Of a stretch of 64,000 nucleotides of DNA, positions 10,272 through 21,566 are shown in pieces (position 1 is the stretch's first letter; the number at the start of each line of letters is the position of its first letter). A model generated the notes under the pieces. It saw only the letters and a program-made list of their open reading frames with translations, was not told where the DNA came from and made no database searches. Source of the DNA: Lycorma delicatula (taxonomy: Eukaryota > Arthropoda > Insecta > Hemiptera > Fulgoridae); contig NC_134455.1 of the NCBI RefSeq assembly GCF_047948215.1, positions 79,118,189-79,182,188 on the forward strand, written 5' to 3'. A program made the translations under genes and the position numbers.

Positions 10272-10625
10272 ATAGTATTTTTTTTTGGAAGCGAGGGAGA
10301 TCAAAATGCATTACCCAAGGAGTGCCGGGCTCTCAATGGTGGTCTTATCATACCTCCATCAACCGGTTAAAACCACCCTCTTTTCAACCAGGACTCGATC
10401 CGGAACCGTTTTACACGTTACTTTGGGCCGAGTCCTCCTGTCCTATTCTGAGAAGGCTGCCATCTAGTGTTCACCTGCCTCGACTATCTAGGTCACCCTT
10501 CTTGACCCAGAGAATGCCCGACCAATCGGACAACAGTCTCTCAGCTGCTCAGATCCCGGAGAATCATTCCAACCACATTCTATAATGTGGTTGATCTCGG
10601 AGCACTGAGCCCGTAGGGTCTCAGA
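10272..10625 (-). repeat. GC-rich repeat fragment with A-tail, probable LINE 3' end or SINE
   Basis: A GC-rich block ends on the minus strand in a nine-A tail at 10280-10288 followed by AT-rich DNA, the signature of a retroposed 3' end. Open frames in it (10285-10467, 10322-10585) show no recognisable domain and overlap each other. A hairpin around 10570-10594 (CCACATTCTATAATGTGG) lies in the part that would be its 5' side. No reverse transcriptase motif is seen, so the family is unresolved. Confidence 0.45.
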
Positions 10626-10859
10626 CTCTACAGGAAATTTTTAAATTTAGACCGAAGAATACTAGTTCAGTAACAAAATATTTCGTTATAAAGAAGGATG
10701 ATGACTTTTCAAAAGTTACACCGGGATGATCCGTGCAGGGAATCTCCTGTCTGTGTCAGCTGTCATAGACACCATTTTGCAAGTTCTAGGAATTGTCTTA
10801 TTTATAAATAGGAAGTAGCTGTTCAAAAGATTAAGACAACACAGAAAGTCGGCTACTTT

Positions 10860-12010
10860 GATGCAAGGAAAATTGTGCTTGGCAGAACGCCAAAGGCCGC
10901 GTCTTTTGCACAGGTTGCTGCTGCTCCTCCCGCCTCCTTCACGCCAAAGCACATGGCAACGGAATTGTCGCCATCCTTAGCAAGCTTAGTGGAACAAATC
11001 ATCGATAAGAAATTGAAGAATTGTACAATTAGGAACAGTAGCCCAAGTTCGTCGAGATGAGGAAAGCAGACGTAACAGAAGAAAAGTGTCCTACTCCACC
11101 GAGGAATGAGCTTTCGACCAGCTCAAAGATGAAGGAAATTGAGACAAAAATACAGAAGGAACTTGCAGCTAAAGTTTAGACTGAAAAAACCCCAACATCG
11201 GGAACTGCGAAACCAAAAATCTTCATTTTGGAAAAGGAAGATTTAGAAAAGAACACAATGGAGCCTCCGAAATCACCGAGGCCTTTAGCTGAGAGAGCGA
11301 GACATTCACGTTCTTGCAGTGATTACATCCAGTCTCGACTGTGATGTAATTCTGACTGCGTCAGTGGAGCCGTTGTCATCTGATGCCTGCGCAGGAGATC
11401 CTGCGCGATTTCCGCCGGAGGAACTGAAGGATCGATCTCGGTTGTATCAGACACCGCAGAGTTTGACATCGAGGACTATAGAAAAATGGAGAAGAGAAAC
11501 AAAAAAAATATGGCCTAAAGGGAAACCAAGGCGATAGAATTGAAGAAGAGTAAGATCAGATATCTCAATCAAGAATTTTATAATAAATTTTTTATTTTAT
11601 TGATATGAAAATTTGATATGTATTTTTTTGAGGTTTTAATATAAGTGTTTTGTTTGATGTTAAATAGCAAAGCCCCTTTACACCATTGTCGTACTTTGTT
11701 TAACAGACTTTTTAATATGCATTTTAATTTTCATCACAGAGAAGTTTTTCTTTTGAGAGTTTTGACCAAATTTCGAAAGAAATGGCTAGAAAGATTTTAA
11801 AATAACAAGGGCCTTTACAACCTTGTTATGTTGTGTTTTCGAAATTTTAGCAACCGTTGACAAGTCTGTTTTTTGTCATCTGTGTTCTGTTTTTTGGGGG
11901 GAGGAAAAGATACTTTTTTCTAATTTTTTTATTTTTTGATGTTGAAGAGATTAATGTCCATAGCAGTCGATGCCCCTAAAACTTCAAAAATAAAAAATAA
12001 AAAAAAAAAT
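10860..12010 (+). pseudogene. Jockey-superfamily LINE: decayed ORF1 C-terminus plus 3' region
   Basis: Sequence at about 10862-11056 encodes RKIVLGRTPKAASFAQVAAA, a Pro/Ala linker and SLASLVEQIIDKKLKN, the layout found after the zinc knuckles in ORF1 of Jockey/I-type elements. A second frame (11057-11341, one stop at 11177-11179) is Lys/Pro/Ser/Thr-rich. A third frame (11319-11537) runs to DIEDYRKMEKRNKKNMA-like residues, typical of the basic ORF1 tail. The sequence then becomes non-coding and ends near 12000 in AATAAAAAATAA-type A-rich sequence with AAT repeats. No ORF2 lies between, so this is an internally deleted or non-autonomous copy. It is broken by several frameshifts. Confidence 0.55.
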
Positions 12011-12073
12011 AATAATATAGTAGTAGTAGAAATATGGCAATAATAATGATAAATTTTTATTTTATAAAATAAC

Positions 12074-12600
12074 TAGCCGGTCTGGGCTCTCTCCCTCCTC
12101 CTGGACACCGCAGAGCTCGCCTCAGTCGGCATTCCCATCTAGCCAGAGGGCTCTGCCCCCTCGACCCCCGCAGTGCTTGATACCCTCATGGCTCAGAGAA
12201 TAATAATGAAAAATAACAATTAAATTATTCAGGCTTTATAGAAACCTGAAAAAAAGACTTAATTACAGAAGATAAAGTAGTAGTAGTGGTGCAACTATTG
12301 TAACTAAAGTACACACACCTTTGACTAAAAATTCATAACTGATTTTTTCACCATAATGATAGAGAAATATAATAATGAAGTAAAAGGATTAATCTTTTTT
12401 TTTAATGAATATTTTTAATTAACATCACTTCCGAGAAGGCTATACCCTCGATCTATGGTCTAAAACCTTCCCTGAGATATCAGGATTGTATCCTAAAACT
12501 ATGGATGCAATTGGTCGGTTGGTTCTCGCATGATGCAAGAACAAACAAAGAAGTAAATAAACAAACAAACTTATGACTTTATATATAAGATTATAGAAAT
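12074..12600 (+). repeat. Repeat C, most complete copy
   Basis: It begins with CTAGCCGGTCTGGGCTC, a C-rich block (CCCCCTCGACCCCCGC) and CTCATGGCTCAGAGAATAAT. It ends with CCTTCC, a GGTCGGTTGGTTCTCGC block, then AACAAACAAACTT and a TTTATATATAAG tail. Relatives lie at 31.1, 46.8-47.5 and 47.9-48.5 kb, all in the same orientation. The ending resembles the 3' ends of RTE-type retroposons and SINEs that use them. There is no coding capacity. Confidence 0.55.
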
Positions 12601-12819
12601 AACATCATTATCATCATAAATCTTTTTTTTTTTGCGTCCTATGAGCATCAACTTCTAATGCCATTATTATTATTAATGGTAATTTATAATTTGCACGAGT
12701 TAAATTAAAAACAAATAAATAAATTAATTAATGTTACGATTTATAACTTAATATTTATTAAAATAAATAATTAATTAAAATAAAATATATTTAATAATGA
12801 ATATTTTTTTAAAAATAAT

Positions 12820-13060
12820 TCCGGTTAACAAGTGAATACAGGTTGTGGCAGAATGTATCAGTCACTGGACACGGTAGAGAGGGAGCATCTAATAAATCGA
12901 GCGTCCGCGTCAACAGGTTAGTCAGGTTCTACTATACGCAGTCGTTAGTATATAGTTGCTGCTGAGGCAATGTTTGCTAATTATCCCGGTTTAAATCGTG
13001 AACGTACCTGTACAGTCCGTTCCTTTTATTTTATTCTACTACTTCTTTTACAGAAAAGTT
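12820..13060. other. Moderately GC-rich patch, unclassified
   Basis: A 200-base patch is richer in G+C than its flanks and contains CAACAGGTTAGT near 12911, a possible splice donor. It could be a non-coding first exon or a degraded repeat. No ORF is supported. Confidence 0.25.
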
Positions 13061-13579
13061 GAGAACATTTAAACTTTTGCTGTTGTTTTGTTAAGAAAAA
13101 AAAATACATATATATATATAAATTTTTATTAACTTTTTTTGTAATATAATAGGTAGGTTACGTTAACACTGCCCGCATTTCTAATAACGGAATATCAACA
13201 AAATTCGATTAATGAGAACGAATAAACGTAAAATTAAATGAACTTAATTTAACGTGAGAAAATTCACTAATAAAACCGATGCATAATTTTTTCTTCTTTT
13301 TAATTCACCTTGATTTATTTAAACTGGATCATTTTTCTTTATTATATATTTTTAAGGTAAATTAGAATTATATTAAAATAAATAAATGGAAAAAATGTTT
13401 ACGGTAAGTCTTTACCCAACAAATTTAATTTTTAACATTTTCAAATACCACGTGAGAAAGGAAAAAAGGACTCAGTTAAAAAGCCAGCTGTAAGAAGGTT
13501 TATTTGTTCTTAGGCAGAAATTCACATTTTTCGCTGTCCAACAAAGGTTTAATATATAAGGTGATTATAAGGTGATTTG

Positions 13580-13870
13580 GAGTATTGCATAGAGCTCTAC
13601 ACGCTACGTCAAGCAAGAGTAACATTGAAATTGTACAGCGTTTCCGGAATAAGTTTGCAAGAACCATTGCAGAGGCACCGTGGTTTGTACGGAACGAAGA
13701 AATGAACGACTACTTAGAATAAATAACCTTATGTTCGCGAAGAGGTGAATCGGTGTAGTCTAAATTATAAACAGCGGTTGGATAATCAAGTGAACTTTCT
13801 AGCGGTTAATTTCCTAGACTACAGCGAGGATGTCCGAGGACTGAAACTCCTACATCCACTGGACATGTTT
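13580..13870 (+). pseudogene. Jockey-clade LINE ORF2 C-terminal fragment
   Basis: One frame reads SSKSNIEIVQRFRNKFARTI then AEAPWFVRNEEMNDYLE and a stop at about 13722. After a frameshift it reads EVNRCSLNYKQRLDNQVNFL then AVNFLDYSEDVRGLKLLHPLDM up to 13867. This order, from the I-Q-R-F-Q-x-K block through A-P-W-F/Y-V-x-N and R-L-x-x-H to L-K-R-x-H-P-L-D-L, is the C-terminus of Jockey-type endonuclease/reverse transcriptase proteins, downstream of the RT domain. The catalytic domains are absent, so this is a 5'-truncated insertion. Its relation to the ORF1 remnant 2 kb upstream, which has the same orientation, is uncertain. Confidence 0.8.
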
Positions 13871-15189
13871 TTTGCTCAAAAAAATTATTTTGAGCTACCC
13901 AGCTTACTTTAACACACTTAGCTTTTTATACTTCTATAGTAAAACATTGGCTAAATACAAATACGATGACGAAAGTAATTATGAGCCGATTGGAATCTCA
14001 ATTTATTTTTCATAATTTTTGTTATTTTCAGCATTTGTCTATAAGTATACAACGAATAAACAAAATAATGAAACCATTTTTCAAAAATTATGAAGAGATC
14101 CCTCGATCCAAATCTATAAATATTTTTAGATAAACCAGTATAATTCACGATTACCTTCATTATAAATAGAATATCTTACCATATGAAAATATTAAAATAA
14201 GCTCTTACATTAGTTAAAAAAATGATAATGAAAATATTTTTTTGTGGCGCAGCAAACAGATACATACATAAAAAATTTGGTTGGTGTCTAAGTGAGAGTC
14301 AGTTAATGATTGACCAATTATTGTGGTATGGTTTTTTTTATCCATAGCAAATTTTTAATAGTTTTATTAATACTGGCTGTAACTACCTATCGGCTGAGTT
14401 AAAGCAGGATGCATATAGCACTATTTCTTAACAAAAAAACAATACATTAATTCGTAGATTTACTTTTTTGTCCCAGTCTTTTATCTTGGCTTTACGAACG
14501 TAAAGCAACTGATATAGAATAAAATAATTATATCTACTTTCTCTAAGGGTAGTGCTACTATTTAGACAATCTCTCGTGGAGAATTTAATGAAAAATTTAT
14601 TTTTAGGTGACTATCAATTGCACTTTTGTATTTATGCTACTTTTTAAATATTAGTAAGCCTGTGTCCACCAGTCGGACGTTTATAGGCTGATGATGATGA
14701 GGATGAAAGTTTAGTATACTTGACCAGGGCAAATTCTACTGGTCAACATGATTTTTGTCTCACGAGTACCAACAGGTGTACTTACTGAAGTTTTTTAATA
14801 CTGTTTTCATATATGTATTTGAAATTTTTCCATCACCCACAGTTGTTTTGTTATTTTTTTTTAAATATTTTATAACGTTTTTCGTCCATTTATCCATTGT
14901 CAAGTAAAAGCTATTACAGCATTGTAAATACGATGGAACCAAATGAACTAACTCAGAGGGTAGCGTTGCTACTGATGTGCAGGTTCAGACGTGTATAGAC
15001 ATGTACAAACGTGATCTAGCGTAGCACACGTTCATCAGAACGAAGCCAGTTGTGCGATAGTAGTGAACCAGAAAACAGATCATTGTAAGTGCTTTGTGTT
15101 TCTGAATTATTCTTTATTATGTATTTAAAAGTTTATTTCTTTAAATTAGTCGTTAGTTACAAAATAACTAGAGTTTATTTAAATCATTG
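13871..15189. other. AT-rich stretch, mostly featureless
   Basis: No gene is seen. A TGATGATGATGAGGATGA run at 14691-14708 and a short GC-richer patch at 14960-15070 are the only landmarks. The latter may be the 5' leader of the repeat element that follows. Confidence 0.45.
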
Positions 15190-16960
15190 AAACAATTGTT
15201 GTTACATATGTGAAGTGATGCTCAAGTCAAAAAGGCGAAAACTTACTCCACTTGTAAAAAAGTGTTATGAACCTTAGTTTAGGGGTAAAGTCGGTACTAA
15301 ACAAGGACCTGTGCCCCAAATATCTGTTGTTTATCGTGTTTTAGGCTTCTCACTGCATGGAAAAATGCCACACACCACATGCCATTTGCTATCCCTATGA
15401 TTTGCAGCGAACCCAAAAATCAAACATTAAAGGGATTACGTCAAAATCAAAACATACAGTGGTGTACACTAACTTGCAGTCTGCAATGAGACCAGTTCCA
15501 CACTGCGAAGAATTGCCCATAGCAAAGCCTCCAGAACATGTGAGATTAGATGAAGAGAGCACAGACTCTGATGGAAGTAAGGAAGGAAATGATTCTGGTG
15601 ATACAACTTTTGAACAAAGCAGTTCACCTGAGCATCATTTACTGACTCAAGAAAATCTTAACGATCTCTTACACGATTTAAAGCTATTCAAAAAAACAGT
15701 CTGAAATCCATGCTTCCCGGCTAAAAGGATGGAATCTTCTTCAAAAGAATACAAAGATATTTTATTATCATAATCATCATTCTGAATTTAAAGACTACCT
15801 TTTTGACGAAAATGGTTTAGCGTTTTGTAATGACATTTCTTCTCTTATGGATACACTTTGTAATGACATAACCCAGCAGAATGGCGCTTGTTCACTGATT
15901 GCTTTAAAGTTAGTTTAAAAGCTGTGCTTCTGAAAAATGGATATAAATTCCCATCAGTATATTATATATTTATTTTCGAAAAGCTTCAACTTACAGCATA
16001 TTCAAAAATTTTATTCAAAAATGTATTGTTTTTTGGGAAATCGAAAGGCGGAAAATTACCTTGATATTGCCAACGATCTTATACGTGTGAAGTTTTCTTG
16101 CTAGAGTTTTTACACAACTGCCCAAAAAGAAGTGTAATGTATTTAGGATGTGTGTATGTATACTGTAAACAAATACTATATACAAAATTGTCACCCGCAG
16201 GTTTTTTAATTAATCTATATTAGCAATTATCCTATATTAAAGAGTAATGTTATTGTTTGGCAGTCGTGGTTTTTTAATTTTTCATATATAATCTCTTGTG
16301 CTTAAAATATAAACATCTTAATTTATTGGTAGCCCTTACTCTGTAGTATTTCTTGAAAAAAACATTAGCTAACAATTTTTATCCATTCCTAAAAATTACA
16401 ATTCTGGCTATTAAATTATAGCTGTAATTTTGTATTCTTTAAAAAACATTTTAAAAATTATTTTAAAAATGTATTATCACCACTTAGGAATTGTTTTCTT
16501 AAAAATTAATTTAACATGAATGCTTCCCCTTGAGTATGAGAACCCCAAAAAAAAAAGTTCGCAATATCAAATCTTTAATGCTCGAAACGTAATTTGCTAA
16601 AGAAAAAGACACTCACGTAACTTATTACTCCTCCCCTGGTGAAGGAGCTTCTAAATTAAAAAAAAAATCAAACTAATATTTTAATTGCAGAACCTGTATA
16701 ACATCTTATTAATTTTGGGTTGCAATATATTCTTAAAAACAGACTTCTTGCATTAGCATCAGATTATTCCCGGAAAATCTTGGCGGAATGAGCGATGAGC
16801 ACAGGGAACAATTTCATCAGGAGGTTTCAGCTATGGGAAAGAGGTATCAAGAGAATGGAATCCTAATATGTTGGCCGATTATTGTTGAACTATCAAGAAG
16901 GATGTTCCACAAGCGACATATAGCAGAAAATTGCCATTTTTTACTTTCTAGGTGTGTCAA
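15190..16960 (+). pseudogene. Second decayed copy of the insect repeat-family protein
   Basis: In order on the plus strand: LTPLVKKCYEP near 15243; HHMPFAIPMICSEPKN near 15374-15420; KGITSKSKHTVVYTNLQSAM, then RPVPHCEELPIAKPPEHVRL, an acidic Asp/Glu/Ser stretch and HHLLTQENLNDLLHDLKL (15430-15690); SRLKGWNLLQKNTK, EFKDYLFDENGLAFCND and ISSLMDTL (15715-15850); a SxKAVLLxNGxKFPS-like piece near 15915-15955. Non-matching AT-rich sequence fills about 15990-16740. The C-terminus then follows: FPENLGGMSDEHREQFHQEV and SAMGKRYQ (16769-16850), and DYCxTIKKDVPQATYSRK after 16878. It has many stops and shifts. The N-terminal part kept here includes sequence missing from the 0.7-1.4 kb copy. The function of the intact family is unknown to me. 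Confidence 0.75.
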
Positions 16961-17209
16961 ATGTTGAATGTATAGTTAAGAATCAAGAAAGTATTAAAAT
17001 GTTTGAAATTATAAATGCCTGTCTCTCGAAAACCTTGCGTGATAAGGAAAACCCGATATCATATTTAAACTCAGGAGAAAAAGTACTATCAGAATCACAT
17101 AATTTTCTTCCTGAGACATAAAAAAAATAATTTTTATTCTCCAGTGTTATTTAATAAACCATAAAATAATGTAGCCTTCCTGGAGGTAGAAACACTTAGA
17201 AACATTCAA

Positions 17210-17430
17210 AAGCCGTTTTGAAGAAATAGATATCTACTGTAGTGTCCCCTGGCGGCTTATAACCGTAAAACTAATCTAACAACCTGCTCTGAGGTTCTTT
17301 GTAATGCAATAAACCGCATTGAAATCAGTTCGGCAGTTTTTGATAAAATGGTAACAGACAGACACACGCACACAAAATCTCTTACCTCAAATGCATATAC
17401 CGTCTCCGTTCCGTCGTGAATAAAAAAAAA
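17210..17430 (+). repeat. RTE-like retroposon 3' end
   Basis: GCATTGAAATCAGTTCGGCA, then GTAACAGACAGACACACGCA, followed by an AATAAAAAAAAAATAAAT tail near 17420. The 'ATCxGTTCxGxxGTTT...AACAGACAGACA' ending is characteristic of RTE-type retroposons and the SINEs that borrow their tails. The upstream half (17230-17310) is unclassified. Confidence 0.5.
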
Positions 17431-17769
17431 ATAAATATTTGCGTAGTTTCAACTGATCCCTTGCCGTTCGATTATCAACAGCAAGAACATATCAATATAC
17501 ATATTTGTAATTGGAGTATTTATTTTTCACTAACGAACCGCTAATTTTCGATAGATATTTTTTGTTTTTGGAAGGGAAATATTTTAAAAATAACATAGAA
17601 TAAAAATGAAATTCGCTTAAGTAATATTTCTAAAATAGTAGCTAACAATTAGAATAAAATTATTTTTAAAAACTAAAAGAAAAAATATATTCTATAATGA
17701 ATTCTTACAAGTAATAAAAGTATATAGCATATTAAAATCTTCCTGTTTAATACTTTAGAGAAATTCAGA

Positions 17770-18540
17770 GTAGATCAGAAAACAAGAATTACAATTAAAG
17801 AAATTCTACCAAAAATAGTATTTAAAGTGAAATTTATGGGAGAAATCTCAGAACCAGTATTTCGATTTTATTCAATTGTACAATGGAAAAAATAATGAGA
17901 AAATATAAAAAAAAGAAACTAAAAACCTCAACATTAATAAAATCCACTTAACATAAAAAAAAAGAAAATTAGAGTAGAGAGGATGTTTAGCTTTCGCAGA
18001 TGATTTAGCTTTCTTAGTAGAAGAAATAGAATCAAAGCAAACACAAATCTTAATTAAAAAAAATCACTATCAGAACAGGTATACAAATTTCCAATGAAAA
18101 AATAAAATATATTAATTTTAAAAGCGCATCAAAACTTTTAAATTCAAAAAGGCGAAAATATAAAAAGTCAATCAATTTATAAACCTTGATGAAAAAATAA
18201 AATCAAATGGATTAGAAAAAGGAAGAAAGAATAATAAAACTAAATAAAGCCTTTATAATAACAAACAATCAAAAACCCAAAATTAAGGCATTGTAATTCC
18301 GTGTTAAATCCAGAACGTTTATAAACCTCTGAATGTTTATCTTTCCGTAACAAAAATTAAGTAGAAAAAGTAGAAACGCCCAAAAGACGGAATTTACGGA
18401 ATATCTTCTCACCTGGAAAATCCGAAGAAAGTGGGAAAATACAACCCAATGAAAAACTATATAAACAGACTGAAAAGTTCTCTAATATAATTAAAAAGAA
18501 GATATTCCAGTGTTATTTCCATATTCATACAAGATAATAA
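17770..18540 (+). pseudogene. Decayed LINE reverse transcriptase fragment
   Basis: The strongest motif is CLAFADDLAFLVEEIESKQT at about 17988-18045, the FADD catalytic box of non-LTR reverse transcriptases. It is preceded by a degraded ILFNC.MEKIMR-type motif (17862-17905) with an intervening Lys-rich stretch, as in the palm domain. Further on are NLDEKIKSNGLEKGR (18180-18225), matching the NFKYLGxxIxxNGLxK region, then a PECLYxSECL-like degenerate stretch, KxKRPKDGIY (18390-18410) and a RKKKIFQCYFHIH-like block (18490-18530). Many stops are present. The copy is 5'-truncated (no endonuclease seen). Confidence 0.65.
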
Positions 18541-19330
18541 AAATATTAATAGTTTCTACATTTGGTTTAGAGTGGTTAGCTTAGATGTTTTTAAACATTA
18601 ATTGGCAAAAACAAAACCTATCTTTTTATTTACCTTAAAGACTGAACTTTAGATTCACTTTAGTTTTTTTTCTTCTTGAAGTAACTATAACTCAAGGTTA
18701 ATTGTAATTATATAAAACGTTTATTGATTTCTTTTCTAAAACATTAACAATTATAATTAAATTTTTACAATAGCTTATTAATAAAAAGGAAATTAAGGCT
18801 GTCCGTGTAGAATTTTTAAATAGATATTTGTTATAATATTCACTTCACAACATCTGATTTAACAAATTTAAGTAAAATATAGTGTTAAATATGAAATAAA
18901 ATAATTAAAATTGAATTAAACATTCATTTGAGTAATTAAAAGCTGAAATTATTGTCTATAGTTACATAGTTACAACAAATGATAGTAGCTTCTTACAGAG
19001 ACAGAAGTTTGTTCCAGTTTTTTTTTTTTTTACAAATAAAGAAAGACTCTTCTGATTAAGTTGTTTAACATGAAAAAAAAAAGAAAAAAAGACCATCTAT
19101 CTTGCTTCCAAGACAGCAGAAAGACAACTAATTTACCATTGAATGTAGTGGGAAAAAAACATAAATAAATAATAATAACAGAAAAAAATATCCACAGTAA
19201 TTAAATACCATAAATAATTATAGAAAATTGTTAATGAATATTAACTGAAACATTGTTTAATCAAAAAACAATTATTTTAAAATTTTTTTATGAAATTGCA
19301 TTTCAAATAATTTTTGTATTTTAATTATGA
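18541..19330. other. AT-rich stretch, no gene seen
   Basis: No supported feature. Poly-T and poly-A runs lie near 19019 and 19073. Confidence 0.55.
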
Positions 19331-19665
19331 TGGCCCACATTGGTCTAGTGGTTAACTCGTTGTCGTAAATCAGTTATTTAACAGATGGTTTTCGAAGTCG
19401 AAGGTTCTGAGGTTCAAATGCTATTAAAAATTAGTTGCTTTTATACGGGTTTGAAAATTAGACTGTGAATACCGGTGTATTTTGGTGGTTGGGGTTCAAT
19501 TAACCACACGTCTCAGGAATGGTCGGCCAAGTCTGTATAAAACTATACGTCATTTACATGTCATACCTATCATCTTCATCTCATTGGGTCGTAGAGGGGG
19601 GTTGCTTATTGTTAACTCGTTGAACAGATTGCAACGTACACGTTACGAAAATAAATAAAATTATG
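19331..19665 (+). repeat. tRNA-headed SINE, family A, with an alternative 3' end
   Basis: The A box TGGTCTAGTGGT is at 19341-19352 and the B box GGTTCAAATG at 19411-19420, in a tRNA-like head. The body contains ATACGGGTTTGAAAA, GTGGTTGGGGTTCAATTAAC and CACACGTCTCAGGAATGGTC. From about 19582 the sequence leaves the tail seen in the other copies (CTGAAGTAATACCTTACGG) and carries GGGTCGTAGAGGGGGGTTGC, ending in ATAAATAAAATT. The head is a pol III promoter; no intact tRNA fold is claimed. Confidence 0.75.
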
Positions 19666-19866
19666 TTTGAAAAAACGGTCTATAACACAGATCATAAAAA
19701 AAATACGAGTTAAAAATTTTTATTATTAGTAGTCACTCAGTTTATTCGTACTAGGAATTTTTATTAAAATATTTTTATTTAAATTTTATCTAACTAAAAA
19801 AGTATTTATAAAAACAGATATATATTATTATTAAGAATTAGTCAATACCTATCTATATATTTAATA

Positions 19867-19903
19867 AATAATAAATAAATATCTCTGATATTTATTTATT
19901 ATT
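19867..19903. repeat. Perfect AT-rich palindrome, 17-bp arms
   Basis: AATAATAAATAAATATC (19867-19883), spacer TCT, then the exact reverse complement to 19903. Composition makes this less surprising than a GC-rich palindrome would be. Confidence 0.6.
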
Positions 19904-20609
19904 GTAATAGAAAGAATAGAAAAAAAATCCAGTGTTCTGAACTTCTACTGGGTAATTTACAGACAGACTATCTGTAAATGAATTTATTCACTTGCTGATG
20001 AATGAAACGATTTAAAGTAAACAAATGTTTTTAAACAAGAATTTTGAAATTAATTGAAATATTTTTTTTTCATAATATGATCTATGCGAAAAAATTATTT
20101 TTGTATATAACAATAGATATAAATTTCATACTGGAAAAAAGGCAGGCCTGGTGGCCCGCTGAAAAAATTATACGTGGTTTATGTTTCATTACACATAATT
20201 TTGTTAATTGTTTTTGGCAATTGTAACTAAATAATGTTTATGAATTTAGCGTACTAACAACAAAAACTATTACAATGAAAAACTTCAAAATCCTGATCAT
20301 TTTTAATAGATTGTTAAAAAATATTCATTTTTTTTATAAAATCTATAGGCAGTATATCTAGAGTTTTTGACTGCAATTTTGAAATGCAGTGTTGTCTAGA
20401 ATTTAAAAAAAAGAATTGATCATTTCTAAAGTACTCTAGCTTTATGAAGAAAAATATTTTGGCTGAGAAAGACAATTTTTTTTTTTAAATCTAATTGTTT
20501 CATATTTTTTAATTAAAAAGTAATTTCTTTAATATGGTTTTGACTACTCTTTATATACATGAATACTACTTTATTTTAATAAAAATTAAATTTTTGAAAC
20601 ATTGAGACT

Positions 20610-20745
20610 TGTGATGTAATTAAAAAGTCGTTCTTGACCGATCAGGATCAGTTGATCTCGGTCGGACCACTTCTGAATATTTTTAGAGTAGTTTACTGTC
20701 GGGCTTTAATGCGCTCCAGTAAAAGAAAAACAAAAAAAAACGAAG
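20610..20745 (+). repeat. Short retroposon-like repeat with hairpin and A-tail
   Basis: GACCGATCA and TGATCTCGGTC (20636-20668) can pair around a short loop. The block continues as GC-richer sequence to GCGCTCCAGTAAAAG and ends in AAAAACAAAAAAAAA. Size and A-tail suggest a SINE-like insertion, but no A/B box is clear. Confidence 0.35.
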
Positions 20746-21049
20746 AATGCTAACTGAAAAAGTGTTTTTTGTATTAGATTATATTTTTTATTCAGGATTC
20801 TTAAACACAATTCATGTAAAGAAAATCATTTTTTTTATTTAATAAAACGAATTTGAAAGTATAGAAGGTGTCGAAAAATCCTATTTTATAGATGATAGAG
20901 GTAACGTCGCCGCCTCTCAAGTTGTCATAATTGCCAGAGAGGGCGATAGCAATGCCACTTGATAAATAATATCAGTTGATCCAGTCAATTATTTATTTAT
21001 TTATTTTTCATTACTCGCTACATAAATATGAAGCGTGGGATATGGAAAT

Positions 21050-21147
21050 GGATTATTTTTAGCGTATGAAAAATGCCATGTCTGACATGATTCAAACACG
21101 GGATCTACGGATGAAAGGACAAGATGCTACCACTCCGCCACGGAGAT
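21050..21147 (-). repeat. tRNA-headed SINE, family B
   Basis: On the minus strand, TGGCGGAGTGGT (A-box region, 21140-21129) is followed by a B box GTGTTTGAATC (21099-21089), then ATGGCATTTTTCATACGCT. It is distinct in sequence from family A. Other copies lie at 37619-37783, 39187-39223 and 46010-46101, all minus strand. Confidence 0.65.
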
Positions 21148-21524
21148 TTATGGTAATGTTGTAAATTATTAACTATTTGTATCATTATTATTGTGTTGGC
21201 AAAACTAATTAGAAAAAGTACTACGGAGCGTTTTATTACTACCGTCATTTTTCGGTTTTTGTAAATTCGATTGCTTATAACTCAAAAACGAAGGTATTTA
21301 TCGTGAAATGGTTTACGTCATCGTTTTTCTTGAGAACTTTAACTAAACACCAATGATGAATTAATCTCATTCTACGAAATCGATGCGTACAATTCACCTG
21401 AGCGCAAATTTTGAAATCAGCCGCAAAAGAAAAAAAAAAGAAGAAATAAAGGTGGCGATGACATTTATGTAAGTAATGAAAAGCAGGGGACAAATAAGAA
21501 ATCTGCGGAACACCAGATGGAGCA

Positions 21525-21566
<42 letters not shown>

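Larger units (their letters stand above)
19666..21049. other. AT-rich stretch with one palindrome and a short repeat
   Basis: No gene is seen. It holds the palindrome at 19867-19903 and the hairpin-bearing repeat at 20610-20745. A possible imperfect hairpin (CGCCGCCTCTC with GAGAGGGCG) lies near 20907-20945. Confidence 0.5.

Noticed and set aside
10285..10585. ORFs of 60 and 87 codons as genes
   Set aside because: They overlap in different frames over a GC-rich A-tailed repeat block and show no domain.
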